From Bidens hawaiensis (lineage: Eukaryota; Streptophyta; Magnoliopsida; Asterales; Asteraceae), in NCBI GenBank assembly GCA_021521415.1, contig JAIQDT010000108.1:571501-635500 (forward strand): a stretch of DNA of 64,000 nt, given 5' to 3'. This document shows positions 45,137-57,748 of the stretch, in pieces (the first letter of the stretch is position 1; every line of letters begins with the position of its first letter). The position numbers and the translations under genes are program-made. The notes below the pieces were generated by a model. The model was given only the letters and a program-made list of their open reading frames with translations. It searched no databases and had not been told where the DNA came from.

Positions 45137-46009
45137 TTATTTATAATGCTATGTGTTGCAACACGGAGTGTGATCCAAAACTTCCCATATATATATCCAA
45201 TACTAATATGAAAAAGCTGTTACAATTATGCTAGCTTGTCATGAGGTGAATGTCTTCTTGTTCCGAACATCTATTATGTACATAACCGTTTGAGATTTAT
45301 TTCGCCCGACATGAGTAGACCAGGATAAATATTACACATTATCTACTTTTAAATACCTCTAATGTTTTGCAAATCACAAATTTCTTTTATAGTATTTTTA
45401 AAGAAATAAATGATTGTTTTGAGATAATTATCAAAAGAGAATGATGACAAGCTTAATTATAAAAGAAGGTTGTAAAGGGTATTATCAACAATGGTTTAAG
45501 AGGATTAATCAAATGGACTATTGGAGGGGCCAATGATTTAGTGGCTTAAACTCAAATGTTACAATTTGATAGAATATCCACATCAGACTGATAATCAACC
45601 CCACCTCAAATTTGCTGTTTTTGGTGCTAATTTAGCTGTAACCATATCTTCTTTATTTTTAATTTAATTTGTTAACGTAGAGATGGATCAATGTAAATCG
45701 ACACTTATTAATATATTTGTCTTTCTTAAAGTGTATCTATAAAATACTATACGGAAACAAATTTCACGTTCCGATTTTATATTCCATGTGTTTATCAACA
45801 TTTTTCATTCCAAATACAAAAATCTAATTCACTTTTGTTAGTACTTACAACTTTTGTCATATACACGAAATGTCTATTGGTTACATGAAATTTTTTCAGA
45901 AATTTGATTTTAATTTGTATATATATATATATATATAATTCATATGTATTAGTTTTTTTAAAAGGATCCAATTACAATAGAATGATAGGTAAGCGAGTTT
46001 GAATTATAA
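45137..46009. other. Intergenic, no gene seen
   Basis: AT-rich with a (TA)n run near 45919-45937. No coding signal. Confidence 0.5.
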
Positions 46010-46193
46010 AGTTGGGATTGATTCTTAAAAATGTTTTTTGCTTTTTGGAGCGCAAAATGTTCAAAATGTCCCTCTAAAAGCACTTAAAAGCATCAATTTG
46101 GTGCTTTTAGGTGCGTTTGGATGAACATTTTAAACATTTTGCTTCTCCAAAAAGCAAAAAAACATTTTTAAGAGCAATCTCAAACACCCCTTA
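46010..46193. mobile_element. Fold-back MITE
   Basis: About 184 bp. The left arm contains TCTTAAAAATGTTTTTTGCT and TTTTTGGAG; the right arm contains the complement (CTCCAAAAAGC...CATTTTTAAGAG). The arms pair over roughly 50 bp, so the DNA can form one long hairpin. The ends GTTGGGATTG and CAATCTCAAACACCCC suggest a hAT-type MITE; the duplication was not resolved. Confidence 0.65.
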
Positions 46194-46449
46194 ACTAATT
46201 CATCTTCATATGAACTTGTATACTTATAAACTGCCATATTTTGGTAAATTGTTCCTATAATATTAACCTTACAAAACCTAGTGGAACTTAATTTTATATA
46301 TTTTTCAGTAGAAACGTGTACAACAATGTTCATACGTGTAACATTTGTAAATAATAATACAAAACACATCGATATAGCACTCGTTTGGAACAGAACAGCG
46401 CCTAAAATATTTAAAACTACACTAACGGCGGTAACTTAACGCCGTTAAC

Positions 46450-46464
46450 ACACATCTACTATTT
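46450..46464 (+). promoter_or_regulatory. Probable TATA region of the WVD2-like gene
   Basis: CTATTTATACATCC lies about 30 bp before a pyrimidine-rich likely start region. A noncoding first exon would end at 46554 before GTAAGA, with a 1027-bp 5' UTR intron ending ATATGCAG at 47581. Confidence 0.45.
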
Positions 46465-46849
46465 ATACATCCTTCCTCGTTAAACACATAAAGAAATCAC
46501 TTTCGAGCTCTCGACGAAGTGTTCAAATCCTTCGCAGATCAGACGCTTTAATCCGTAAGAATCTCGTCACATTTCCTCTAAGTTTCATATATGTGTTTGC
46601 AGAGCAATTGAATTGTAATTAGGTTTACAGTATGATTTTTCGTCTTGTTTTTTAAATTGAGTTGTTTTTTTTAGGGTTTATGTGACGGATTGTTACGGAA
46701 TACGAGAGATTAGTGGTTAAAGTTTACTGTGATTCATGAACTTAGGTTTTGTGTGTTATGAAGCTGAAGTTTTGATAAACAGAAAGCTGATTTCTCTCAT
46801 ACTGTAGTAGTGTAGCGTAATTAACATTTGTGACACATTGTTTATTATA

Positions 46850-47383
46850 GGGGTGTACACGAGCCAAGCCGAGCGACCACGCTTGAGCTCGGATCATTTA
46901 GCTTATAGAGAGCTCGAGCGAGAGCCTGAGCTTGAACTCGGCTCGTTTTGAGCTCTATTTCTAAAGCTTGATTTTGGATCATGAGTAACATTTCAAGCTC
47001 ACGCTCGGGCTCGGCTAGTTTCTCATTTATTAATAATTTTATGCATATTTATAATTATTAATATATGTGTTCGTATTTAAAGAATCATTTAATATATAAC
47101 AAGTATGCATAATATATTATTTGGTTATTTTTATCCCAGTCTTTGAGTCTTATATATAATAACAATTATTAAGTAGATATATGTTAAATAAAAATTATAT
47201 AAATAATAGGCTCGTTTAGGCTTGCAAGCTGGATTGAGCTCAATTAGTGAAGCACGAGCTCGGTTCGTTGATTAAACAAGCTTATTTTTAGGCTCGAGCT
47301 CGTTTAAGCTTGGCTTGTAGCTTGTTTGTTTTTTTTTGAGCCAATCTCAGGTAGCTACTGAGTGGATTGCTTGTTTGCATCCC
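46850..47383. mobile_element. TA-flanked inverted-repeat element in the 5' UTR intron
   Basis: Starts GGGGTGTACACGAGCC and ends GCTTGTTTGCATCCC, with TA on either side. It is full of GAGCTCG/CGAGCTC words that make self-complementary arms. It is similar to 23167-23520 and, at the ends, to 57897-58592. No coding. Confidence 0.5.
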
Positions 47384-47585
47384 TATTGTTTAAGATCGTA
47401 AGATGAGATTATTTTTAGCTTATTAGGAAACAGGATTCTTGATAATAACTGAAAGTTCAAAGTTTGTATTAATAACCATGAATTAGTACCTAAGGTGACT
47501 CTACATATGATGCTAGATGGTCTTTGAGATGTATATATATAGAATTTTTATTATATTTTAACTTCATTGTCGTATATGCAGTATA

Positions 47586-50500
47586 ATGGGAATGGAAGTG
47601 GCTAATATATGTATGGACAAGGAAGTGGATTCTGTCACTGTTGATGATAATGACAATAATAATATTTCTGGTGATTCAAGTAACGAGATATTGGTTGAAT
47701 CGAATGGTTCTGTCAATGAGGACACAAAGCCTGATGATATTCAGACAACAGATGAAGTTAAGGAGTTTGAAGTGAAAAAATGTATTATTGAAGACATAAA
47801 ACATACAAACAATCTTTCTTGTGATTCAAATAATGACACAGTGGACTCTGAAACTTGCTTGGTGAAGGAGAAGACGCCATCTGCAGTGCAGCAAACCGAA
47901 GGCGAAAGTAAGAAGTCAAACACAACGGTCAAACCTTCAACCAAATCTGCTAAAACCAAACACACTGTTCCACAGCCGTTTGCTCTTGCTACTGAAAAAC
48001 GTGCTCGCCCTGCTGGCAATCTTGTTGCCAAGGCATCTCGTTCAAGCCAAGTTACAAAGAAAACAAATGAAGTAAATCTTCCTTTATAAATTTTCATCAA
48101 AGTTTTATTTTGTTTTTCAATTTGTGTTTTTTGGGTTCAGGCGGTCCCACCTTTGGTAGGGAGGAAGCCTTTGCAACCGAATAACAAGAAGCATGCAGAT
48201 GATGATGATTCTTGTTCTGTAGCATCTTCGTATCCATTTCTTTGTTTTCCTTTTTGAACTATTGTTATGAATGTTGTTGTTGTTGTTGTTGTTGTTGTTA
48301 TTATTATTATTATATTCTTTTGCTATTTCTTAACCATAATAAGTACTGGTGCAATAGCAAGGACTGTAAGGTCTAAGCCCACTTCTGCTGCAGTTCCTGT
48401 GTTCAGATGCAGCACACGTGCAGAGAGACGAAAAGAGGTACAAATTTTGTTAAATTTTTGCATGTTAACAGAGGCGACAATGTTTGATTCATTTGCTTAT
48501 GAATGAATGACTTGAACTATTTTTTTTATTATAATTTTGATCAAACATGTAAATAAAAAGAACTAGCTAAAAATTAGATTATTATTGAAGTATAAAACCT
48601 CCAAACTAATTTATATTTTAACATGTAAATTATTGAAGTAATATAACTTGTGTAATCATATTTGACACACTAATTATTAACAAAATTTTTGAATATCTTG
48701 GACGTGAGTATTTTGAGTCAATTTGACCTGACCTGTTTCAACTCGTAACAAAAGTTACATGCTTTGACTTGCTACCCTTAGGTCTGTCAACGGACTAAAC
48801 ATTTCGTGAACCATTAGTTAACTGCTTGGTGGGAAGTTTGTTTTTGTTCGTTTATTTAATAAACGAACATTTATGTTCATGAACGTTCGTTCATTTAAAT
48901 TCATCTATGTTTGTTCATTTACGCTCAGTTATGTTTCTTTGGTGCATTTGTTTTGTGTTTGATCGTGTACATTTCTTAATAAGGAAATATATTCTTTATA
49001 TTTTTTAGGCACATGACAATTTCGTATAGTTTTAATAACTGTTAGACCTCACACATTGTTGTTCACATTTGCTTTTAATTGGTTTTAACTCAGTTATGTG
49101 ACTTATGTCTGCTCATATATGTTTATTTATGTTCGTTTGTTTACGCATGCGAACTGTTCATTTACATTGTAAACGAACGGACATAATTGAACGTGAACAC
49201 GTTCATTTTTTAATGAATGAACACGAACAAGAAAAGCTCGTTTAATTGTTTGTGCTGATCGTTTGTTCATTAAAGGTAAAAGAACAAGAACATGATCTGT
49301 TCGTGCTCGTTCTGTTAGGCCTACCTGTTTCATCTCGTAATAAAAGCTACACGTTTACATAAATATTTATCAGAATGTTAACTTTTTTATATTCTTTTTA
49401 TGTTCATTTTCTATAGTTTTACTCCAAATTGGAGGAGAAACAACAAGCACTGGAGGCAGAGAAAATTCAATGTGAGGCAAGGACCAAGGTACATACATAA
49501 TATGATATTTTTCATGATCTAGTTTCTTTATGCCACGTAATGCTTATGTTTTTTTTTTAAATTATATATGAAAGGAGGAAAAAGAAGCAGCCTTGAAGGA
49601 ACTGAGAAAGAGCTTGACATTTAAGGCAAACCCAATGCCAAGCTTCTACCATGAGGGCCCACCACCAAAAGTTGAGCTAAAGAAGGTAATCTGTAAACTA
49701 TATACTTCACATGTTTTGTTAATACTGTTAAATGTATTGCTAGTTGTTTTAATTAGGGTTTTAGCCCATGTAGTTTGCTAAAGCCCATGGGCCCTTTATG
49801 GGTTGTAGTTAGGGTTTTACTTGTGTATATATAAGTGGTTCCCCCTTTGTATTATTCACACCTTCAAGTAATAAACATTACTTCACTACAACCATCTTAT
49901 TCTTTACATGGTATCAGAGCTACGGCTCTCGATCCAAACCCTAGCCGCCATCTGATCCGAACCATAGTCTGACCAGCCCGCTACCAGATCTGAAACGAGC
50001 TTTAACCTCGTTATATCTACTGTTTTGTCACGAAATCTTTTTTCGAGACACCTCCCACCATCACCGCCGCCACCATCGTAACCAGCAACCTCCGAAACAT
50101 CATCCGTCAAAAAAATCGCTGCCAGCCGCCTGACGCGCCGCCACGCGCCGTCACTGTCTCCCACGCGCCGGCGCGTGTGGGCGCGTGACTGGGTTTCCGG
50201 TCACCGGATTTTTTCCAGATCTGTTGTTTTTTACTTCCGAAGCTTCCTGTGTTGTTAGTTTTCTGATATAACAACCTTTTCTTTTTCCGTCTGTCTCGGT
50301 TATTGTGTGAGTTTGTTCAAGCACCTAAGCCACCAGATCTGAAACAAACCCCAGCACCGGTTTCCGGATTTGTTTCAAACCTGTCCAGCCAGCCACTGTC
50401 GGAGTACTGTCACTGTTCACGCCGGATTTACTGTGCACGACGAGTTACTGTTCACTGCCGGAAAAGTTATTGTTCGCTGCCGGAAGTTACTGTTCACTGC

Positions 50501-53500
50501 CGGAATCTACCATGAGAAACGAAAAACACACGTATACATTTACTAAGGAGGAGTATGATCTGATTCAACGGTTTCTTGCCTCCCAGTTGAATCCTCCTCA
50601 AACCAACTCAGCACATCCGAGTAAGTTTTCTAGCCTCGACTCATCGTGGGTAATCGATTCTGGAGCCACACATCACATGACTGGGAATCGGGGTATTTTT
50701 TCTAGTCTTCAAAATGTTTCCCATGCACCGGTACGTCTTGCCGATGGATCTTCATGTCCCGTTCTCGGCATAGGATCCATCAGCAACTCGGAAAACCTAA
50801 AACTGTCTTCTATCCTATTTGTTCCTAAATTTCCTACCAGTCTTTGTTCAGTGAGTCAGATTACCAAACAAAACAACTGTTCTGCGACCTTTTACCCAAC
50901 TCACTGCGTTTTTCATGAACTAGGAACAAACCGGGTAATTGGTACTGGTTTTGAATCAGGAGGTCTCTATCGTATATCCCTGTTTTCGAATCCTGTAGCA
51001 AACTTATGTGATTCCGCTGTCAGGGAGGCTCGCTGTCGGTTAGGTCATCCCTCTACAGCGGTTCTAAGGCAAATGCGACCAGATTTACCACTTTCCTCTT
51101 TTAATTTTCATTGTGAGTCGTGTCAACTTGGTAAACATACCAGGCGTCCCTATCCCCCTAGGGTGCCTAATCGAGTCAGTTCTTGTTTTGAACTGTTGCA
51201 TTCTGACGTATGGGGTCCTTGTCCTATCAAATCTACGTTGGGTTTTGAATATTTTATTACCTTTATTGATGACTATTCTCGCACTACTTGGGTTTATTTG
51301 ATGAAATCTCGTAGTGAGGTATTTTCCATATTTCGAGAATTTAATGCTTATGTTCAAAACCAATTTAACACCACCATTAAAACTTTACGATCTGATAATG
51401 CTAAAGAATACTTTTCCACCGACTTTTCTTCATACTTAAAAACCAACGGCATTATTCATGAGTCATCGTGTGCGTATACATCTCAACAAAATGGTGTGTC
51501 CGAACGCAAAAATCGTCACATATTGGATGTTGCTCGCACAATCATGATCCAGTCACGTGTTCCTCATCGTTTTTGGGGAGATGCCGTTCTCACTGCCACA
51601 TATCTGATTAACCGCATGCCCACACCCGTTCTTCATGGTAAAACACCGTTTTCTGTACTATTTCCCAACGATGATCCATTTCCTCTCGCACCTAAAGTTT
51701 TTGGTTGCGTCGCCTATGTTCATGACCATCGTCCGAAAACCATCAAACTTGATCCCTGAGCCATTCGTTGTGTCTTCCTTGGTTACTCACGGGTTCAAAA
51801 AGGGTATCGGTGCTATAGCCCATCAGTTCACTGATACTTTACTGGTGCTGATGTCACCTTTCATGAGTATCCTTACTTTCCCGAGTGTTCCACTCCTATT
51901 TCTGACCTGTTTCCTGACCTCGATATACCCACATCTCCCTTCCTCCCCACCATTCCTGTGTCGATTCCCTCTACAGATCCTATATCTGCTAATTCTGACC
52001 CATCGACTGAACCTCCGCCACTACTTTTCACATATGCTAGGCGAGGTAAGGGTCAAATATCAGAGACACTTGATTCACATCCAGACCGCAACCCTGAGAT
52101 CTCCTCAGATCTTCCGTTTGCATCCGAACAATCTACACCTCTCACTGATACATCCTTACCCGATCCAGACACTACCCCTGATACACCCGTTTATGATCCT
52201 CCTGGTGCACCACTACCCGATATACCTATTTCTTTTCGCAAAGAACCCCGAAAATGCACTCGTTACCCGATTCAGGACTATGTTGCCTACACCCACCTAT
52301 CTTCTGAATCTCATGCGTACACCACTACCCTTGATTCCTACCCGATTCCCAAAAATGTGACGAGCGCTCTCGCTCACCCAGGATGGCGACATGCTATGGA
52401 AGATGAAATTGGGGCTCTAAAGTCCAATCATACATGGGATCTTGAAACACTTCCTAAAGGGAAGCGTATTGTTGGTTGTCGTGTGGTGTTTACAGTTAAA
52501 CTACACCCGGACGGCTCCTTACACCGCTTAAAGGCTCGGTTGGTCGCAAAAGGGTATTCTCAGGCATATGGTATTGATTATGATGATACCTTCTCGCCAG
52601 TTGCTAAGATGCCATCTGTCCGTATTTGTATCGCTCTTGCTGCCATTAATCATTGGCCGCTCCACCAGCTTGATGTCAAGAACGCCTTTCTTAATGGTGT
52701 TCTTGAGGAGGAGGTATATATGGAGCAGCCACCAGGGTTCGTTGTTGAGGAGGAGGCCTCGAAAGTTTGCAGACTACGTCGTTCTCTATATGGTCTTAAA
52801 CAGTCTCCCAGGGCATGGTTTGGTCGATTCTCTAGTGTTATGGGACAGTTTGGGATGACTCGGAGTGCTTACGATCACTCTGTCTTCTTTAGACACCAGA
52901 AAGGAAAGAGGATTATCGTAGTTGTTTATGTGGATGACATCATAATCACAGGTGATGACGAGGTCGGGATCACCGAACTCAAGCAGTTTCTTCAGTCTCA
53001 GTTTCAGGTCAGCGACTTAGGTCGATTGAGGTATTTTCTTGGCATAGAAGTATCTCGCTCTCCACAAGGAATACTTCTCTCCCAACGAAAGTATGTCCTT
53101 GATATGTTGACCGAATGTGGCTTACTAGGTTGTAAACCTGTTGATACCCCAATGCTTCCTACAAAGAAACTCCTCCCAAATGAAGGAGATCCAATGAAAG
53201 ATCCTGAGCGATACAGACGATTGGTTGGTAAACTTAATTATTTAACCGTCACACGACCGGATATCTCCTTTACTGTCAGTGTTCTGAGCCAATTTATGGC
53301 TGCACCATACACCGGTCACTGGGATGCTGCCCTTCGTGTCTTAAGATATCTTAAGACCTCACCTGGTTTGGGTATATTATACTTTGATCAGGGTCATTGT
53401 CGTGTGGGTGCCTTCACGGAAGAAGGAGATGGTCGGATATCAGGGTTCTCAGATGCAGATTGGGCAGGTTGTCCGATTTCTCGACGATCTACCACCGGAT

Positions 53501-55011
53501 ATTGTGTGTTTGTTGGAGGAAATGTTGTATCATGGAAGAGTAAGAAGCAACACACGGTTTCCCGGTCGAGTGCCGAATCGGAGTATAGAGCCATGGCAGA
53601 TGTAACATCAGAGATGACATGGGTACGTCGTCTTCTCATAGAACTCGGGGTTGTTTCTAATGACTTGATGAAGTTATACTGTGATAATCAATCAGCCATT
53701 CACATAGCCAAGAATCAAGTATTTCATGAAAGGACAAAACATATTGAGGTTGACTGCCACCTTATCAGAGATCGAGTAGTAGGCACACAAACTAATCCTC
53801 CATCCATTCAACCGGTTCATGTGAAGACAAACTTTCAGCTTGCAGACATTCTAACTAAACCGCTCCTGAAAGCTCAGATAGATTTCATTTGTAACAAGTT
53901 GGGCATGATTAACATCTATGCTCCAACTTGAGGAGGAGTGTTAAATGTATTGCTAGTTGTTTTAATTAGGGTTTTAGCCTATGTAGTTTGCTAAAGCCCA
54001 TGAGCCCTTTATGGGTTGTAGTTAGGGTTTTACTTGTGTATATATAGGTGGTTCCCCCTTTGTATTATTCACACCTTCAAGTAATAAACATACTTCACTC
54101 AACCATCTTATTCTTTACAAATACAGTTGTTATAATACTAAGTAGAGAAAATTGCAATCGTGGTCCCTGTGGTTTAACCAAGTTTCAAGCTTGGTACCAA
54201 ATTTGTATAAATTGCAAACTTGGCTCAAACATTTGTGAGAGTGTTGCACATTTAGTCCCCGCTATTAATTTCAGTTAGTTTATAATGTAAAAGTGATGTC
54301 TTGTGCCATTTATGTGAGTGTAATTGTGTCTTTTCAGATTTGAAATCCCGATAAAATAGTCTTTCAAACTTCAAAACTTCTAACGTCAACTTCATCACCT
54401 TTGGTTTATAAATATGTTTAGATCCCCGTCTTTAAATATGATGGTTAAACCTGCAACACTCACAAATGTTTGGACTACGTTTGCAGTTTTCAAACTTGGA
54501 GACCAAATTTGCAATTTGGTCAAGTTATAGGGATCATTTTTTGCAAAATTTTCTCTGTAATTTAGCCTACATCCCACCCTCCCCAGACCCTACTATAGCT
54601 TTGCTATTGGTGGGACTTCACTGAGTATGGTTGATTGATTGTTTTATGGAAACTTTTAAATCTATATTACTAAATGTCTATATAGACTGTAATCGTAATA
54701 CTAATATTTTTGTCTATTTAGACTGTTGACTGTTCTAACAAATAATAATGATTTTAATTTTGCTACAGCCACCGCCAACTCGTGCAAAATCACCAAAACT
54801 GGGTAGAAGGAAAAGCTGCAGTGTCACAGTCGGTGTTGACAAGTCAAACACAACAAATGCTACAGTTCGCAATAGTCTTGTCATCTTCCAAGACACAACA
54901 AACAAAACCGACAACAATAAGCTTCAAAGTCGTGATGAAACTGAGCTAAACGAGCCTGTTTTGACCAGTGTTACTGAAGACTTTAATGAGAAGGTTACTA
55001 TGCAGTCTTGA
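47586..55011 (+). CDS. WAVE-DAMPENED2-like protein (TPX2 C-terminal domain)
   Basis: WVD2/WDL proteins bind and bundle cortical microtubules and shape anisotropic cell growth. The exons 47586-48071, 48141-48229, 48362-48437, 49417-49488, 49575-49685 and 54769-55011 have GT-AG borders and matching phases, giving 358 residues. The N-terminal 160 residues are acidic and low-complexity. [13 protein letters not shown] precedes the TPX2-type domain, with [20 protein letters not shown] (the family KLEEK motif), [20 protein letters not shown] and [19 protein letters not shown], then a [15 protein letters not shown] tail. Intron 5 (49686-54768) is about 5 kb because of a Copia insertion in the same orientation. 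All splice signals look intact, so the gene is probably functional. Confidence 0.9.
48267..48311. repeat. (GTT)n(ATT)n microsatellite in WVD2-like intron 2
   Basis: A run of about nine GTT followed by ATT triplets lies between the exon 2 donor (48230) and exon 3 (48362). Confidence 0.85.
48830..49320. repeat. GTTCG/CGAAC-rich repeat in intron 3
   Basis: Degenerate GTTCGTTCATTT, ATGTTCGTT and GAACACGAAC words occupy most of the 979-bp intron. Same family as 8860-9230. Confidence 0.5.
49726..49908 (+). repeat. Copia 5' LTR
   Basis: 183 bp, TGTTAAATG to TTTACA. It contains a TATATATAAG box (about 49828-49838) and AATAAA (49870-49875). Confidence 0.95.
49909..49922 (+). other. Copia primer-binding site
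   Basis: TGGTATCAGAGCTA starts directly at the LTR end, matching initiator tRNA-Met. Confidence 0.9.
49923..50511 (+). other. Copia leader lacking gag
   Basis: About 590 bp of CG-richer, non-coding sequence with a repeated GTTACTGTTCACTGCCGGAA motif (three or four imperfect copies at 50430-50505). The expected gag gene and its CCHC knuckle are missing, so most of gag appears deleted. Confidence 0.65.
50512..53931 (+). pseudogene. Copia pol without gag, two in-frame stops
   Basis: One reading frame runs from [10 protein letters not shown] to 53931, broken by TGA at 51757-51759 and 51832-51834. The first part (to 51756) holds a gag-to-protease linker ([17 protein letters not shown]), the protease ([13 protein letters not shown]), the HHCC finger ([16 protein letters not shown]) and the integrase core ([26 protein letters not shown]). 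The second part holds the reverse transcriptase ([31 protein letters not shown]) and RNase H ([21 protein letters not shown]). Both stops sit where CGA would be expected, consistent with decay of methylated CpG. The copy cannot make gag or a full polyprotein. Confidence 0.92.
53928..53938 (+). other. Copia polypurine tract
   Basis: TTGAGGAGGAG immediately before the 3' LTR. Confidence 0.85.
53939..54119 (+). repeat. Copia 3' LTR
   Basis: 181 bp, same ends as the 5' copy. It contains AATAAA in the sense of the host gene (54082-54087), a possible premature polyadenylation signal. Confidence 0.95.
54145..54556. mobile_element. Inverted-repeat element in WVD2-like intron 5
   Basis: Left end GAGAAAATTGCAATCGTGG pairs with right end GCAAAATTTTCTC. 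Internal arms (AACTTGG, ACAAATGTTTG, TTGCA words) mirror each other. No coding capacity. It lies 25 bp from the Copia target-site duplication. Confidence 0.5.
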
Positions 55012-55504
55012 AAGTTGAGACTCTACTTGTTGGTGAGTTTTCTAATTTATACAATCTTGATTGTATTTTTGTAACTTTATTATCAAATCCTGGTCTTGAT
55101 CAGGGACTTGCAGTGTTTGCTTAACCTGTTTGTTTATTAGGTGGTTTGGTATTTAATATTAATTATGTATGAAGTGTAATTTATACTGCAAGATGTTCAT
55201 TTTTTTCTTTATGGAGAAAATGTTTTCCTGCTGTAAATAATGTTTTTATTTTATTATGCACTCTTCTACAATCTACACATGACATGCCTTGATGCTAATT
55301 GAAAAGCTATATATATCCAATTACAGTAAAATCTTTATAAATTGAAAAAAAAAATTATTCATTTAATGAGGTTATTCTTTATTGAGATTATACTGTAAAG
55401 TTGATTTATTCAGAAATTAAAGTGATGTATTTTTCCCTAAGTATATATAGTTATAGGTGTGTTTAATCTTGCGGATGATTATTTATTTTGGACGAGTAAG
55501 ACTA
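55012..55504. other. WVD2-like 3' flank, no further gene
   Basis: Probably contains the 3' untranslated region and a poly(A) site. AT-rich beyond about 55200. Confidence 0.5.
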
Positions 55505-55507
55505 TAA

Positions 55508-56175
55508 GGCTATGTGTAGTGGAGAGGCTACAATTGGGGGCGAATTGTGACACGTGACGCCCAGTCAGCAAAGGGGGCGAATTTGTTTTTGGGGTGTAAT
55601 GGTGTAGGGGCTACAAGTTGGGCTCACAGTATCTTTTTTATTATTTTCTTTTTATAATTAAACTAATCAAATAAAAACCAATTTATTTAAATGGTTAAAT
55701 AAAAATGCATTAAAATTAAAAAAAAAGACAAAAAAAAACGTAACTAAAAAAAAATACATAACTAAAAATATAAAAAAAAATATAGCTCGGTTGGTTTAGG
55801 TTCATTGGGTTCCATTGTTAGTTCACATTTGGTTGGTTTTACGAACCATGGTGTTGACCGAAAGGAGGGAATGGGTGGTTCGGTTGGTTCGGGTTGTTTC
55901 TAAGATTCATTTTGCATATACATATATACACACACAACATATATACATATACATACATACATACATATATATATATATATCACACACACAACATATATAC
56001 ATATACATATATACACACACACATTGTAGGAATATAATAATAATATTATTTCTTCACCCAGGCGACAATAGCACCCCGCCCCTGTCCCTTTTCACCCAAA
56101 AATCGCCCCGGGAGGCAGTGTTCGTGCCCCTTCGCGCCCAAAATCGCCCAAACTCTAGCCCCACTACATATGACC
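55508..56175. mobile_element. Harbinger-like MITE (copy 1)
   Basis: Flanked by TAA (55505-55507 and 56176-56178). The inverted ends GGCTATGTGTAGTGG and GGTCATATGTAGTGG match at 12 of 15 positions. The 3-bp TAA target site and terminal repeats suit PIF/Harbinger-type MITEs. Internally it carries GACGCCCAGTCAGCAAA and GGTGTAATGGTGTA words shared with copy 2, and a (CA)n/(TA)n microsatellite cluster at 55916-56030. Confidence 0.7.
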
Positions 56176-56178
56176 TAA

Positions 56179-56915
56179 GACATGGCTTAAACTTAATGAA
56201 GGCTCAAGTCTATAAAACTTGAATTGAGTGTAAGCTCAAAACAACTTGATATGTTTCATGATATTTATATTGATTATCAATGTACACAACTTAAAAGATA
56301 AAAGGTATGAAAATCTAACTTTTATTATGTGCAAATCAAATTTTATAAGTTTTAACATAATAAATTCTGAAAGGAAAAGCAATAGTTGAAACTTTGGCTG
56401 GTAAGTAAGCTATGTTCACATTTGGGAATTGTTAGATTAATATTATTTTATGGTTTAGTGATAAATTATTGCTATGAATTTTGGATTTAGGATTTCCAGG
56501 TTATCTTGAATAATAAATTTAGATTTTTAAGTCACCCTTAATATATTCTAATCGTCAGCAATTGGACACATGAATACCATTTCTACACGACTAGTATTTT
56601 ATGCAATTCCTCGAATTCTGCTTAGGGAAGCTAAAATGTGTCAAGTGTGTCAAATGGGCGGTGTCGACTTGCTATGACAAAGCGTCATTTGCTACAACAC
56701 TAACACAAAAATGTTTACTAAGCGGGTCACAGACACAACGGAGTTAGCATAATTATATATAAAAAGTTCGAAAACACAATACAACCCATATAACACAATT
56801 ATCAACATGATAAAATAGAAGCCATCAATAATCATAGTATATGATATACTTTAAAATTCACATCTTTTGCATTTGTATTGCCCATTCACCACTTCCCATT
56901 TATTGACTTATGGGG
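56179..56915. other. Intergenic, no gene seen
   Basis: AT-rich, non-coding sequence between the two MITE copies. Confidence 0.5.
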
Positions 56916-56918
56916 TTA

Positions 56919-57694
56919 TGGACTTATGCCACCCGTAGTGGGCGAGAAAAAAGAGGCGACTAGGGCGAATTGGAGCGCGAACACCGTCTCTCTGGGCAAT
57001 TTTTGGGGCGAGTTGTGTGTGTGTGTGTGGGGGGGGGGGGTCGCCTGGGTTGTGTGTTGTGTGTGTATATTATTATTATATATATGTGTGTGTATGTATG
57101 TATATAGGGGATGAATCTTGCGGGAAATGAACGTGTAACTCCATTAATCCCTAATTTCATTCTCTTTCTTATGATGTTACCTACATGTATGTAGGTTGTT
57201 TGTATTTATGTCTTAGCTACACACATTCAAACCTACCTACACACATATACACTCGTACCTGCACACATTCAAACCTACACATTCAAACCTACATACTTAC
57301 ACACATACAAAAATGTGTACCTATATATGTGTGTGTGTGTGTATATATATATATATGATTGATTTCTTTTGAGAACCGCTTTGAGTTTTAAGAACTCGAA
57401 AGAACTCAACATAACAATTTTTTTTTTGAATTTTTTTACACATGTGTAATACGTAAATGTAAGTAATGTACAAAAAATTACAGTATTTTTTTTACACACC
57501 GAATCGACTTATTACATATGTGTAACTAACATTTAAACTTGCGTAATTATCAAAAATACTTATTTATCTCTCATGACTCATTTTTTAATTAAATTTAATC
57601 TCAGCCACATATTCCATATCATTTAATTAAATGTGTGATCCAAAATTGAGTTTTTAAAGTTCTTACAACTCATCAAGTTCTCAAAATATCCCTC

Positions 57695-57748
<54 letters not shown>

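Larger units (their letters stand above)
49726..54119 (+). mobile_element. Defective Copia retrotransposon in WVD2-like intron 5
   Basis: Short LTRs at 49726-49908 and 53939-54119 flank a primer-binding site, a gag-less leader, a broken pol frame and a polypurine tract. AATAC is duplicated at 49721-49725 and 54120-54124. The LTRs differ by about three substitutions and two small indels over 182 bp, so this insertion is older than the Copia at 11027. Confidence 0.95.

Noticed and set aside
49904..50164. 86-codon minus-strand frame in the Copia leader
   Set aside because: Begins within the LTR end and primer-binding site, has biased composition and no motif.
51085..51363. 92-codon minus-strand frame
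   Set aside because: Antisense shadow of the Copia integrase region.
55815..56222. 135-codon frame with many Ile/Tyr/His
   Set aside because: Runs through (CA)n/(TA)n microsatellites inside a MITE.
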